Assembly (NCBI GenBank): GCA_009746045.1
Contig: RPFO01000165.1
Location: forward strand, 560,001-620,000
Length of the DNA: 60,000 nucleotides
Direction: 5' to 3'
Origin: Mesostigma viride
Taxonomy: Eukaryota > Streptophyta > Mesostigmatophyceae > Mesostigmatales > Mesostigmataceae
Of this stretch, positions 1 through 9,631 are shown piece by piece. Numbering within the stretch: the stretch's first letter is position 1; every line of letters begins with the position of its first letter. The notes under the pieces are model-generated. The model was not told the origin of the DNA and did not search any database. It was given only the letters and a program-made list of their open reading frames with translations. The position numbers and the translations under genes are program-made.

Positions 1-1
1 A

Positions 2-974
2 GGTGTCAGGAATGTGCTCACCCCTCAGCAGCTCACTAGCATGACCTATGGTTACCGCGCATGCATCAGGGCAAACTGGCACATGGGGCCGCGCCACCTT
101 GTGGGCGCTATGAGCAATGCATTGCAGCATTACTTTGGCGACCACGATGATTGCCCCAATTGGCCCAACCACCAACTGAAGGATGGGGTGGTCACGGAGG
201 TGCAGTGGTGTGAGGGCAAGCCTGGGATGGCAAGGGAGGTGATTGTGAGGGGGCGGACAGTGGATGTGCTGGCCATTGTGAAGAAGGTGTGGGAGGGCAA
301 GACTACCGAGGAGATATTGCAGGGCTGCTGCCATGAGGGCAGCAGCAACTTGAATGAGTGGGTGCACTCAGTTCAGGTGGCGTCCACCCCACGTGGCAAG
401 GGTGGCTTTCCTGGTTTGCTATACCCTAGCTGCTTCCATGGCTATTGGCATCTTGCGGGCGCAGTTTGGGGATGACTGGTGGGTCCGCCTTGCTGGCCTT
501 CTCGGCATTGTGTTTCAACCCTCCCTGCTGCTGCAGCTGGCGGCCCTGGCACGGGATAGGAAGCTGCAGCAAGCCAAGAAGAAGACGGTGGAGTTCAAGC
601 TGGCAGAGAAGAAGAAGGAGATGCTAGCTAAGGGCCTGCAGTGGGCCGACAAGCAAAAGGACAAGTGCACCTATGAGAAGGGGGTGGCATATGGGGGTGT
701 GTCCCCAATCGCCAACAGTGACAGCGAGGGTGAGGGTGAGGGGGAGGAGGGGGAGGAGGAGGAGTGGGATGACACTCCCTGCCTTGTGTGCTGTAAAACC
801 AACTCCCCGGCCGCGAACCCAATAGTGTTGTGTGATGGTGAGCGTGAGGGCAGGAAGTGTGACCAGGGGCTACATTTGAAGTGCATGGACCCCCCCCTGA
901 ATGCTGTGCCCGAGGGGAGCTGGTTTTGCCCCACATGCGTGACGGGTGATAGTGATAGTGATGAGGAGTCCTAA
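2..974 (+). pseudogene. Kolobok-like DNA transposase, C-terminal part with PHD finger, frameshifted
   Basis: The reading frame is already open at the window edge, so the 5' end is missing. The first piece (to about 375) has the GSSNLNEWVHSVQ stretch, like the N-E-x-x-H-S-V block near the end of Kolobok-type DDE transposases. One extra base at about 375 moves the frame. The continuation (WRPPHVARVAFLV, then FGDDWWVRLAGLLGI) matches the usual following block and leads into a lysine-rich coiled coil (about 550-660). An acidic tract follows (about 710-770). The C-terminus is a C4HC3 PHD finger: CLVC at 781-792, a middle C/C pair, the H in GLHLKC and a final CPTC at about 929-940. PHD fingers read histone tails, so the tail may help chromatin targeting. 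The family call rests on motif resemblance, not alignment. A host PHD protein is the main alternative. Confidence 0.5.
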
Positions 975-1485
975 ACTTGACATGTTTGGCGCCACTAGGT
1001 GGCCATCTGCCAAAATTAATAACTGCTACAGCTGAGCTCAGAATGCCACCAAACTTTGACAGTGCCTTCTATGGTCATGACAGAATTTGACTAATACTTT
1101 TTAGGCCTAACTGATGTGTTATGAGTGTGTATGGGGGCGCCCCGCCTAAAAAAGCGTATTTTTGGCCCAAAAATTAATAACTCAATGGGATGTGCTGATT
1201 TTGTTGATCCAATTAGGTAGAAACAATGTCCCATGACATTTTTATATGGGTATTACTTTTTTCATGCAACTGGTTCTCCCACTGTTCTGGGCAAGATGTG
1301 CCCCGGAGGGGGTTTTTTTCTATTTTTAGCTCGTAGCCGGTGTATGGCTGGGGGTAGTACCCCCAACAAGTGGTGGTATGCATGCCCAAACATCATGTTT
1401 ATGGTCCCCAAACATCATTCAGTGGTTGTCAGTTGCAGTTCTGTAGTTATTAGGGGGGGTAAGTTTTGATATATTTCTATGGGAC
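975..1485. other. non-coding tail of the transposase fragment
   Basis: AT-richer sequence with no convincing gene. A short motif, AAATTAATAACT, occurs twice (around 1012 and 1163). A terminal inverted repeat could not be paired because the other end lies outside the window. The element E2 fragment starts abruptly at about 1486. Confidence 0.4.
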
Positions 1486-1625
1486 CCTAACCGTCTGACA
1501 GGCTAGTGTGCGAGCATTAAAAGCCCGACTCATCCTATCGCGCCTACGGCCTGAGCGTACCTGCTGCCACCAGTCACGAGGTGGCAGGGGTGCTGGAAGA
1601 GGTAGTGGAAGAAGGCACCGCTCCC

Positions 1626-2733
1626 TCACTTGTTGTTGTTGGACGGGCCGCCCTGCCCCTTCTTGCCGGGACCCTGCTCCAGCTTGTGCTGCCGCTTCCC
1701 CATGCTCATCGCCGCCCGCACCGCCGGAGACGCCAGCATTGCTCCACCCTCCTGGAATGGCAGCATTGCCGACGGAGTGCCCTTCCAGCCCGTCGACCCC
1801 ACATCCACCAGCTGGCATGCCGTGATCAGCTTTGCCAGGTACTCGGCTGCTGCCATGCAGCTCCAGAATTACTTCGGAGCGTGGCGTGGCCCAGTAGCCA
1901 AATTCCGTCACCATCGTGTCCAGAATTCCTGCCATCTGCAGGAGCAGCATCCGCCTCTCCCCGCTGGCTGAGCTGCCGTGCATCGTCAGCATTAACGATG
2001 CACGGATGGACTTCCCCCCCACGCTCTCCGCGTAGTCCAGCATCCCGGGCAGCACCGCCTCCAGCATGTTGCTCACCAGGACCGGCACTGCATGCCCACT
2101 CAGCGCCACCCCCTTCGTGCGCGCCAGCCTGCCAGCAGTCGTCGCTGCGGCTGGGCTTGCAGCTGCTGGAGTCTTTGCCTGGTCCAGCAGCATCGACATG
2201 GCCGATATTAGGTCGCCAATATCTCCGCCAGTGCGGGCGTTGCCCGGCCGGGATGGAAGCCCTCCAGCTGGCGTTGCATAGCCCGTCTCGGTCCCCAGCA
2301 GCCGACCTATGTTTCGGTCCAGGTCCGCCACAGCCTGGTCGATCGCCCCAGGAGCGCCATCGTCCTCCCCAGCGCCCGCTCCACCATGCCCCGCCCCTCC
2401 GCTTCCACCTGCCGAAGGGGGAACACCCCCCGTTCCCACCGCACCTGCTGACACTGGTGGGTCCGGCTCTGCAATAGCCTCCCCCAGTTGCGCTGCTAGC
2501 ACATCCGCCAGGGCCTCCTCCCCATCCCAGTCGCTGACAAACCCCCTTTCCTCCAGGACGTCCATGACGTTCTTGGCACGCCCCGGAGTGAGCTTCTGGA
2601 TCCGCTCTAGCCAGTTCCCCTCCCCTAGGATCTTCTGGACCGCAGTGGCGGCCTCCTTTGGGGTGCATCCCTCCTTGGCTGCTTGCTTGAGTTTCGCTAG
2701 GAAATTCCGGTCTGGGGCTGTCACTGTGGTCAT
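1626..2733 (-). pseudogene. gag: gag of DIRS-like element E2, frameshifted
   Basis: The start at 2733 (MTTVTAPDRNFLAKLKQAAK) is shared with element E. The protein has an N-terminal helical part, a Gly/Ser/Ala-rich linker, and a conserved core (VLPGMLDYAES, LDTMVTEFGYWATPR) that aligns with the gag of elements A and B (VLPGVLEDAS, LDTLLKELGSAAGEL). Relative to E, four extra bases near 1855 break the frame just before AAAEYLAKLITACQ. The true C-terminus (ending GGPSNNNK) is therefore read in another frame, 1626-1856. Unlike E, this copy has no internal stop in the N-terminal two thirds. No zinc knuckle is seen, as is common in DIRS gag. Pol would follow in an overlapping frame but is cut off. 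Confidence 0.7.
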
Positions 2734-2843
2734 GGTAGGTTATACTGCTTGATGTGTTATCTTGCGTTTTGTTTTTTGTGTTGTGGTCACGCGAGGTTCT
2801 CAGGCAAAAGAAACGACCTGCTTCCCTAGAATGGAAGCCCACC

Positions 2844-2850
2844 TTTTATA
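2844..2850 (-). promoter_or_regulatory. TATA box of element E2
   Basis: TATAAAA on the minus strand, about 110 bases upstream of the gag ATG. It lies at the same distance in element E (25740-25746). Conservation in both copies supports it as the element promoter; the role is inferred. Confidence 0.45.
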
Positions 2851-2999
2851 GCAACCACCTGTCCAGCCAACCCCTACCTGGGTGGCTGGGGTACGGGTGC
2901 CAGCACACAAAATATTTTTTCTAAAATTATTTTTTCTTTTTGTGCTCTACGGCGTTGCATTCTCCGCTCAGCAGGTTAGTCATAGATAAAATGAGCATA

Positions 3000-3284
3000 G
3001 CTCACCAAGTTGTGGGATGCACGTTCCTGGTGGTGGGATGTGTTCCTGGTTGTGGGATGTGTTCCTGGTTGTGGGATACTTGCTCCTGGTTGTGGGAAAC
3101 ACGTTCCTGGTTGTGGGATAGTCGAGCTTGGTTGTGGGATACACGTTCCTGGTTGTGGGATACACGTTCCTGGTTGTGGGATGCACGTTCCTGGTTGTGG
3201 GATAGTCGTTCCTGGTTGTGGGATGCACGTTATGGGTTTTGGGATGCACGTTCCTGGTGGTGGGATGTGTTACTGGTTGTGGGA
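3000..3284 (+). repeat. minisatellite block 1 (19/21-bp unit)
   Basis: About 14 head-to-tail units of the type CCTGGTTGTGGGATACACGTT. The last part varies: ACACGTT, AGTCGTT, AGTCGAG, ACTTGTT, GCACGTT (21 bp) or GTGTT (19 bp). It lies between E2 and F1. Confidence 0.95.
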
Positions 3285-3702
3285 TCGGGGTTCTTTGAAC
3301 GGAGTTTCTTCTATACGTGAATGCGGGAACAAGAGGCCGCTGGATGAGCGGCTTATAGGTCGTAGTGTTTTCTCGTAGCTGTTTGGCTAGAGCTTTTGTG
3401 ATTAGTAGATGCAGTATAGTGCATGGTTGAAAAATGAATTAAATAAAATGTGCGTTCCGCGCTTGGGTTGATTATACCCGGGCGGAACGGGGCGTGAGGT
3501 GCAGTGCCCCTGAAAAGAACAACCTACGCATTATTTAATACTAGCCGTGCAGATTCGGGATATTCTACCCCCGGTCTGTACGGTTAGCGTCTTACTAGCA
3601 TCACTGAACATAAGGGTTTAATGACGTCAGTTAGCTAGGGATAAGGGAGGTTTTGCGACTAAAAGCCTCTCTGGCTGGTTTTGTCGGCCTCTTTCTTTGC
3701 TC
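3285..3702 (+). repeat. A1 repeat of F1
   Basis: Same sequence as 4669-5094 except for small indels (3-4 bases near 3415 and 3640) and a few substitutions. Starts with TCGGGGTTCTTTGAACGG, which holds the GTTC-TTT-GAAC palindrome. Confidence 0.9.
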
Positions 3703-4536
3703 GTTGTCGTTGCGGCGGCAGCCGCAGCTATGGGTGCTGCGGAGCAAAATCCCAAAAGCACTGGTTGCACAGGCCACTTGGCCAGTGGTGAGACTTCCAG
3801 TTGTTAACCGGCCAGGCGTAGTTCCTCGCCCGGTTAACTAAAAGAAAAGAAAATGATTACCTCCGGTCCGCACCTTTTCCCCAGCTTGGGGTCTTTGGTG
3901 GGCCGGGTGCCGTGACAGGTGCTCAACTGTCGCTTGGTCGGCCCAGTGCGCGAGCTGGTGCTCCGTACCTGGGGATGCTTGCACCCCGGGTTGGAGCCGG
4001 ATGGCTGGCACTGGCGACCCGTGTCTCGGTCCGCGGCCTGAGGCTTTTTCTTCGGAAATTGCTGCTGGCCAGCAAACTTTGCAATTGCCTTCCGCCGAGG
4101 GGGGGTGGTTGGGGCTGGGGACGGCGATGGGAAAAGCGCCTAAGCTAGAAATTTTTTCCCCACGCATAGAAACCTCGGGGGGAATGCGGTCTTGGCTGAA
4201 CGGACTCTCGTTCAGCCAGGTGCCTGGGGCTGTGGCCTCGGGCATCCGGGCTGGCGGGGCCTGGGCTAGGTCCACTTTTTTCTCGAAGCACCCCGGGTCT
4301 ATGGGGAGACGGCCATAGCGGTACCGACTCGGGGCCCCGAGAGGGGTCATGATAGGCTGGCCGTGCGCAATCGCAGTGCAAATGCGCAGGGCCCTTTTGG
4401 GCCTGGCCATGCATCCACAGCCGCCGGGCACACGCCTCCCGATGTGGGGGGGCTCCCGTTTTGCGGCAGGGCGGTCACTTGTGACAACGAGCAAGGTGGA
4501 GTGCGGCTTCAAGGGAAAGCCAGGGCGGGGGTGATT
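3703..4536 (+). other. non-coding interior of F1
   Basis: GC-rich sequence shared with the interior of F2 (22247-23085, inverted). Open frames exist on both strands but none resembles gag, RT, RNase H or recombinase. A short inverted repeat, GTTAACCGGCCAGGCG and CGCCCGGTTAAC, sits at about 3802-3840. Confidence 0.6.
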
Positions 4537-4668
4537 GGGCAACGTACTTCATGAAGGCCTTGAACGGCGTGCCTCCGGGCATGTCGAAAGTGTCACATGA
4601 TTATGTATGCTTCCACTTATTGTTTTAATGAAGATGCTGGTTTTTGTGGGAGCTACGTGGGACATGAA
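4537..4668 (+). repeat. B1 repeat of F1
   Basis: Matches 5128-5253. Contains TTATTGTTTTAATGAAGATG, the F version of a block also seen in A, B and H close to the element end. Directly joined to A2 at GACATGAA|TCGGGG. Confidence 0.9.
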
Positions 4669-5094
4669 TCGGGGTTCTTTGAACGGAGTTTCTTCTATAC
4701 GTGAATGCGGGAACAAGAGGCCGCTGGATGAGCGGCTTATAGGTCGTAGTGTTTTCTCGTAGCTGTTTGGCTAGAGCTTTTGTGATTAGTAGATGCAGTA
4801 TAGTAGTGCATGGTTGAAAAATGAATTAAATAAAATGTGCGTTCCGCGCTTGGGTTGATTATACCCGGGCGGAACGGGGCGTGAGGTGCAGTGCCCCTGA
4901 AAAGAACAACCTACGCATTATTTAATACTAGCCGTGCAGATTCGGGATATTCTACCCCCGGTCTGTACGGTTAGCGTCTTACTAGCATCACTGAACATAA
5001 GGGTTTAATGACGTCAGTTAGCTACACTAGGGATAAGGGAGGTTTTGCGACTAAAAGCCGCTCTGGCTGGTTTTGTCGGCCTCTTTCTTTGCTC
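4669..5094 (+). repeat. A2 repeat of F1
   Basis: Second copy of A1, joined head-to-tail to B1. The join is what a circular intermediate would contain at its element-end junction. Confidence 0.9.
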
Positions 5095-5109
5095 CCCACC
5101 CACCCACCC
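5094..5109 (-). other. G-quadruplex motif in the A2-B2 linker of F1
   Basis: CCCCACCCACCCACCC on the plus strand gives four G3 tracts with single-base loops on the minus strand, antisense to the element. The same arrangement is present in A, B, F2 and H. Confidence 0.75.
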
Positions 5110-5127
5110 TTGTCTTGGTTGCCTCTA

Positions 5128-5253
5128 GGGCAACGTACTTCATGAAGGCCTTGAACGGCGTGCCTCCGGGCATGTCGATAGTGTCACATGTATGCTTCCA
5201 CTTATTGTTTTAATGAAGATGCTGTTTTTTGTGGGAGCTACGTGGGACATGAA
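5128..5253 (+). repeat. B2 repeat of F1
   Basis: Second copy of B1. Ends at GACATGAA, the right end of the element, next to minisatellite. Confidence 0.9.
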
Positions 5254-5835
5254 TACTTGTTCCTGGTTGTGGGAAACACGTTCCTGCTTGTGGGATACAC
5301 GTTCTGGGTGGTGGGATCTTCGCTCCTGGTTGTGGGATACACGTTCCTGGTTGTGGGATAGTCGTTCCTGGTTGTGGGATGTGTTCGTGGTTGTGGGATG
5401 CACGTTCCTGGTTGTGGGATAGTCGTTCCTGGTTGTGGGATGTGTTCCTGGTTGTGGGATGCACGTTGGACTGGTTGTGCGATAGTCGAGCCTCGTTATG
5501 GGATGTGTTCCTGGTTGTGGGATACTTGTTTCTGGTGGTGGGAAACACGTTCCTGGTGGTGGGATACACGTTCCAGGTGGTGGGATAGTCGAGCCTGGTT
5601 GTGGGATGCATGTTCTTGGTTGTGGGATAGTCGAGCCTGGTTGTGGGATGTGTTCCTGGTTGTGGGATGCACGTTCCTGATTGTGGGATAGTCGAGCCTG
5701 GTTGTGGAATGTGTTCGTAGTTGTGGGATACTTGTTCCTGGTGGTGGAAAACACGTTCCTGGTTGTGGGATACAGGTTCGTGGTGGTGGGATAGTCGTTC
5801 CTGGGTATGGGGTACACGTTCCTGGTTGTGGGATA
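5254..5835 (+). repeat. minisatellite block 2
   Basis: Same unit and orientation as block 1, about 28 units. The first bases (tacttgttcctgg) complete the unit that F1 split. Confidence 0.95.
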
Positions 5836-6244
5836 CATTTCTTGTTTTTGGTCCATAGGAGTTCCTTCCCACCAAGAGAAACATTTATTTTACATTTTTG
5901 CGGAAAAGAGGCCTCCCTACGTCCCCTACACCACTCTAAGTACTGACTATCATTCACATTTCGCCACGCAGGCCTGCCGGCTGGCGCAGGTACAAGGTGT
6001 ACTGACTGCCCATCACAGTTGCGCCACGCCTGGCGGCTGGCTCAGGTAACAAGGTCTAGTGACGTACGTTAGAAGCTACCTAGGCCTGCACTCCGGAACC
6101 ACACTCAGCCTCGGCACAAAAAGGGCCGGCCGGCGCTGTACCCTCGTGACAAGCGCTAGTCTTACGCAACCTACGGCAGGTCGGTCCCCTTTGAGCCCGT
6201 CCACGCGTCATATATAAAATGAGCGAAGCTCGGAAAAGAGTCGA
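5836..6244 (-). mobile_element. small B-A repeat unit of family D in the minisatellite
   Basis: A shortened B repeat (5836-5897, ttcttgtttttggtcc...) is followed directly by an A repeat (5898-6236). Both match element D (20985-21187 and 21203-21535). The minisatellite resumes at 6245. There is no interior and no linker. It may be a recombination remnant of a full element, a YR analogue of a solo LTR. The exact right edge is uncertain by a few bases. Confidence 0.65.
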
Positions 6245-7660
6245 GCCTGGTTGTGGGATGTGTTCCTGGTTGTGGGATACTTGTTCCTGGTGGTGGGATG
6301 CACGTTCCTGGTTGTGGGAAACACGTTCCTGGTTGTGGGAAACACGTTCCTGGTTGTGAGATACACGTTCCTGGTGGTGGGATGCACGTTCCTGGTTGTG
6401 GGAAACACGTTCCTTGTGGTGGGATGCTTGTTCCTGGTGGTGGGATAGTCGTTCCTGGTTGTGGGATGCACGTTCCTGGTTGTGGGATACACGTTCCTGC
6501 TTGTGGGATAGTCGTTCCTAGCTGTGGGAAACACGTTTCTGGTTGTGGGGTACACGTTCCTGGTTGTGCGATAGTCGAGCCTGGTTGTGGGATGTGTTCC
6601 TGGTTGTGGGATACTTGTTCCTGGTGGTGGGAAACACGTTCCTGGTGGTGGGATACACGTTCCTGGTTGTGGGATAGTCGTTCCTGTTTGTGGGATGTGT
6701 TCCTGGTTGTGGGATGCATGTTCTTGGTTGTGGGATAGTCGAGCCTCGTTGTGGGATGTGTTCGTGGTTGTGGGATACTTGTTCCTGGTGGTGGGAAACA
6801 CGTTCATGGTTGTGGGATACACGTTCCGGGTGGTGGGATAGTCGCTCCTGGTTGTGGGATACACGTTCCTGGTTGTGGGATAGTCGAGCCTGGTTGTGGG
6901 ATGTGTTCCTGGTTGTGGGATAGTCGTTCCTAGTTGTGGGATGTGTTCTTGGTTGTGGGATACACATCATGGTTGTGGGATACTTGTTCCTGGTTGTGGG
7001 ATGCACGTTCCTAGTTGTGGGATGCACGTTGCTGGTTGTGGGATAGTGGTTCCTGGTGGTGGGAAGCATGTTCCTGGACTGGTGGGATACACGTCCCTGG
7101 TTGTGGGATACATGTTCCTTGTGGTGGGATGCACGATCCTGGTGGTGGGATAGTCGAGCCTGGTTGTGGGATGTGTTCCTGGTTGTGGGATACTTGTTCC
7201 TGATGGTGGGAAACACGTTCCTGGTTGTGGGATACACGTTCCTGGTGGTGGGATAGTCGTTCCTGGTTGTGGGATGTGTTCCTGGTTGTGGGATACACGT
7301 TCCTGGTGGTGGGATAGTCGTTCCTGGTTGTGGGATGTGTTCCTGGTTGTGGGATACACGTTCTTGGTTGTGGGATAGTCGAGCCTGGTTGTGGGAGGTG
7401 TTCGTGGTTGTGGGATACTTGTTCCTGCATGGTGGTGGGAAACACGTTCCTGGTTGTGGGATACAGGTTCGTGGTGGTGGGATAGTCGTTCCTGGTTGTG
7501 GGGTACACGTTCCTGGTTGTGGGATAGTCGAGCCTCTTTGTGGGATGTGTTCCTGGTTGTGGAATACTTGTTCCTGGTTGTGGGATAGCAGTTCCTGGTT
7601 GTGGGATACACGTTCCTGGTTGTGGGATACACGTTCCTGGTTGTGGGATCGTCGTTCCTG
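6245..7660 (+). repeat. minisatellite block 3
   Basis: About 1.4 kb of the same unit, the longest uninterrupted block on the left side. Variants include CCTGGTGGTGGGAAACACGTT and CCTGGACTGGTGGGATACACG (around 7071). Confidence 0.95.
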
Positions 7661-8092
7661 TCGTGGTTCTCTGAACATAGTTTCTTTATAGTGAGATGGA
7701 AGGGTAGCCGCTATAGCTAGGTTATTGGGTTCACGTGACATACCTTTTGAGGCCGGTGCGGCCTGATCCGGATCAGTCGTGGCCAAAGCTTTGGCCAGTT
7801 TTTCTTGGCCAGGTGGCAGGAGCTACGTTGAGATATAAACCTGCCACTGTCTAGGTTTCTTGGCTCATGGCGTAGTGATTAACTAGATCTAGATTCTTTC
7901 TCTCACGCAATATGTGACCTAATAGCCCCGGCAGCCTTTCGTAAGCTGCCGGCAATTAGAACGCCACATTGCGTCATTTGTTCAGACGCAACATTTGCGT
8001 GGCGAAAAAATGCCGTCCGGGCCAAGGCCGCATGACACGCAAAAAAGGACAAAAACAAACCCACCTAGCTAAGGTCGGCCTCTTTTCTTTTC
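7661..8092 (+). repeat. A1 repeat of element A
   Basis: 432 bp, nearly identical to 20391-20822. Contains two perfect palindromes, CTGATCCGGATCAG (7763-7776) and TGGCCAAAGCTTTGGCCA (7780-7797), and the inverted repeat CCGGCAGC/GCTGCCGG (about 7927-7951). Confidence 0.9.
7834..7840 (+). promoter_or_regulatory. TATA-like box in A1
   Basis: TATAAAC about 345 bases upstream of gag. The copy in A2 is the same. Placement upstream of gag is suggestive only. Confidence 0.25.
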
Positions 8093-8179
8093 ACGAGGGC
8101 GGCGACAGCAAGCCAGGGGAAACGAACCTCTGGTTTGACGAACCTGAACTGTCGGAGCCATTTTTGGCCCTGAGCAGCA

Positions 8180-9235
8180 ATGCCGAAGGGGCGCAAAGCT
8201 ACAGGAGGGCAGGCAGCGCGCGGGGAGGACGGGACGCCCACACCGCGGGCTGCTGCCGCCAGTCACGCGCCAGTCGCCTTCAGCGCCAAAAAGAAGCAGC
8301 TCGCCACTCTGCTCGCCAAGTGCATCAGCCCCGCAGAGGCGGTGGGGGCAGTCGAGCAGGTCTTCGGTGCCGAGGACTGGGTGACGGACGCCAGCTCGTG
8401 GAGCTCGAGCCAGCTGAAGTCTGTCGTGCAGTTGCTGGCCGATCACGTTGATGTTGGCGACGTGTTGGACGCACGTGACCCAAACGGAACGTTGGTGGCA
8501 AAACTGCTGGCCGTGGCAGATCTCGCGGCGGACGAGGAGGAGGATCAGGCGCTGCCACCAACGACACCTGCGCAGCGAAAAATGGCCAAGCCGAAAGGCG
8601 CGGCCAAGGTTTCGGCAGGTGGGGGGGCTGTCGGAAAGGAAATGAGGGCGAGGTTGGCGACATTCGTTGGGGCACCTCCGGAAACCGAAAATCAGGACGA
8701 CGAGGAGGACGAGGAGGGGGAGGTCGCAGCCGAGAAATTCATGCAAGGTTTGAAGGCAGCGCTGGGAGGAATGGAGGGGGCGGGAAGCCACTTCAAGGCC
8801 TCGAAAGGGGTGGCGCTGCCAAGCCGAGCCAAGAGCGTGAAATATCGGGTTTCGGAGCGGGTGCTGCCGGGGGTGTTGGAGGACGCCAGCGACAATGGGA
8901 TGGGAATCCGGTCGTGGGTCATGACGGTAAAGCCTGGAAATTGGCGGAACATGGAGAACAGGAAAATTGTCATGAACATTGCATTGGCCATGGACACCCT
9001 TCTCAAGGAGCTGGGCTCAGCAGCCGGGGAGCTTGTGGGCATGGAGTACCTAATGAGGGTGGTGGCGGCCTTGCTGCAGGTGGAGGGGCAAGGAGGGGGG
9101 GGGTGGAAGGTGGCCAGCCACCTCCTGCCATTGGGGGAGGAGGCTGCACTGTCAGCCACCCCGGCTGTCAAGGCAGCTCTCCAAACTGCCATCCTCTTGG
9201 ACAAGCTCAGCAAGGCTCAACAAGTAGGGAAATAG
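8180..9235 (+). CDS. gag: Gag-like protein of element A
   Basis: 351 residues, start MPKGRKATGGQAARGEDG, uninterrupted. Structural protein that would package element RNA; no zinc knuckle or catalytic motif is seen. Layout: basic N-terminus, a helical domain (about 35-110, VFGAEDWVTDASSWSSSQLK), a charged linker with an acidic run (about 172-182), then the conserved core from about 225 (RVLPGVLEDASDNG, MNIALAMDTLLKELG, EYLMRVVAALLQ). The same core is in element B gag (352 residues) and, more distantly, in E and E2. Pol begins in the -1 frame and overlaps the last ~320 bases, the same relation as in element B, which suggests frameshift or internal initiation. The function is assigned from position and from homology within the window. 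Confidence 0.75.
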   Translation: MPKGRKATGGQAARGEDGTPTPRAAAASHAPVAFSAKKKQLATLLAKCISPAEAVGAVEQVFGAEDWVTDASSWSSSQLKSVVQLLADHVDVGDVLDARDPNGTLVAKLLAVADLAADEEEDQALPPTTPAQRKMAKPKGAAKVSAGGGAVGKEMRARLATFVGAPPETENQDDEEDEEGEVAAEKFMQGLKAALGGMEGAGSHFKASKGVALPSRAKSVKYRVSERVLPGVLEDASDNGMGIRSWVMTVKPGNWRNMENRKIVMNIALAMDTLLKELGSAAGELVGMEYLMRVVAALLQVEGQGGGGWKVASHLLPLGEEAALSATPAVKAALQTAILLDKLSKAQQVGK

Positions 9236-9626
9236 AATCCCAGCGGGACCGCTCCCTTTTCCCGCTGCCATACCCACTTAGGCCAGCGTACACCGCGTGG
9301 GGCAGGGTGAGATCGGCACGCCGGCGACAGCGTGCCACGCGCCGCCACCGCGAGTACACACTGCAATGCAAGGTAGTGCGTTGGCTTAATTGGCTGTGGG
9401 GAGGGGGGCAAGACCCTCCTCCTAACCCTAGAGGGGCGTGCTCTTAGGGGAGGGAGGAGGCCCTTGCGAGGGTCAAGAGGCACTGCACCTGGCACAGTCG
9501 CCGCGTAGGGGGCGTTGCGACAGGCCAGGAGCAAGAAGGTGCTGATGCAATATATGGGAAGCAGAATAAGTATGAACAACTGCGCGCGGACGCGGTGAGT
9601 CTACCAAAGGCGGAGGTGGCGGGGAA
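9236..9626 (+). pseudogene. pol: pol of element A, 5' piece before the copia insertion
   Basis: In the -1 frame relative to gag. It carries TAWGRVRSARRRQRAT and RWLNWLWGGGQDPPPNP, which match element B pol (TTWGRVRSARRRQRAT, TWLNWLWHGGADPPPK). A TAG at 9445-9447 replaces a codon that B reads as arginine. The frame resumes as EEALARVKRHC and runs up to the copia insertion at AEVAGKA. Cut by the insertion after 9631; it continues at 17451. Confidence 0.75.
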
Positions 9627-9631
9627 GGCAC
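9627..9631 (+). other. target site duplication GGCAC, left copy
   Basis: GGCAC directly precedes the copia LTR and is repeated at 17451-17455. Deleting the insertion plus one copy restores a pol frame that matches element B. Confidence 0.9.

Larger units (their letters stand above)
1486..2999 (-). mobile_element. DIRS-like element E2, 5' fragment (leader, gag, start of pol)
   Basis: The reverse complement matches 25585-27100 (element E) closely: the same leader, TATA box, gag and first codons of pol. The match stops at about 1486, where the E copy reads on into reverse transcriptase, so RT, RNase H and recombinase are missing here. The 5' terminus (GAGCTATGCTCATTTTATC) abuts the minisatellite at 3000. 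It resembles the A-repeat end of element D. E2 and E lie in opposite orientations about 22 kb apart. Confidence 0.75.
3285..5253 (+). mobile_element. non-autonomous PAT/DIRS-like element F1
   Basis: Split direct repeats in the order A1 (3285-3702), interior, B1 (4537-4668), A2 (4669-5094), linker, B2 (5128-5253), the hallmark of PAT/TOC-type YR retroelements. The interior is only about 830 bp and has no gag, RT or recombinase. The element starts TCGGGGTTC and ends GACATGAA. Removing it joins gtggga to tacttg, which restores a standard minisatellite unit exactly, so it inserted with no target duplication. An inverted copy, F2, lies at 21540-23354. Confidence 0.85.

Noticed and set aside
1581-2477. 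298-codon frame opposite the E2 gag
   Set aside because: Shadow of gag on the other strand; Pro/Ser/Arg-rich with no conserved motif.
3000-7660. CRISPR array
   Set aside because: Units are contiguous 19/21-bp tandem repeats without unique spacers, and the context is eukaryotic.
6208-7786. Long open frames on both strands across the minisatellite blocks (Pro/Thr/Asn- or Trp/Gly/Val-rich repeats)
   Set aside because: A 21-bp unit without stops keeps all frames open; there is no start context, domain or conservation beyond the repeat.
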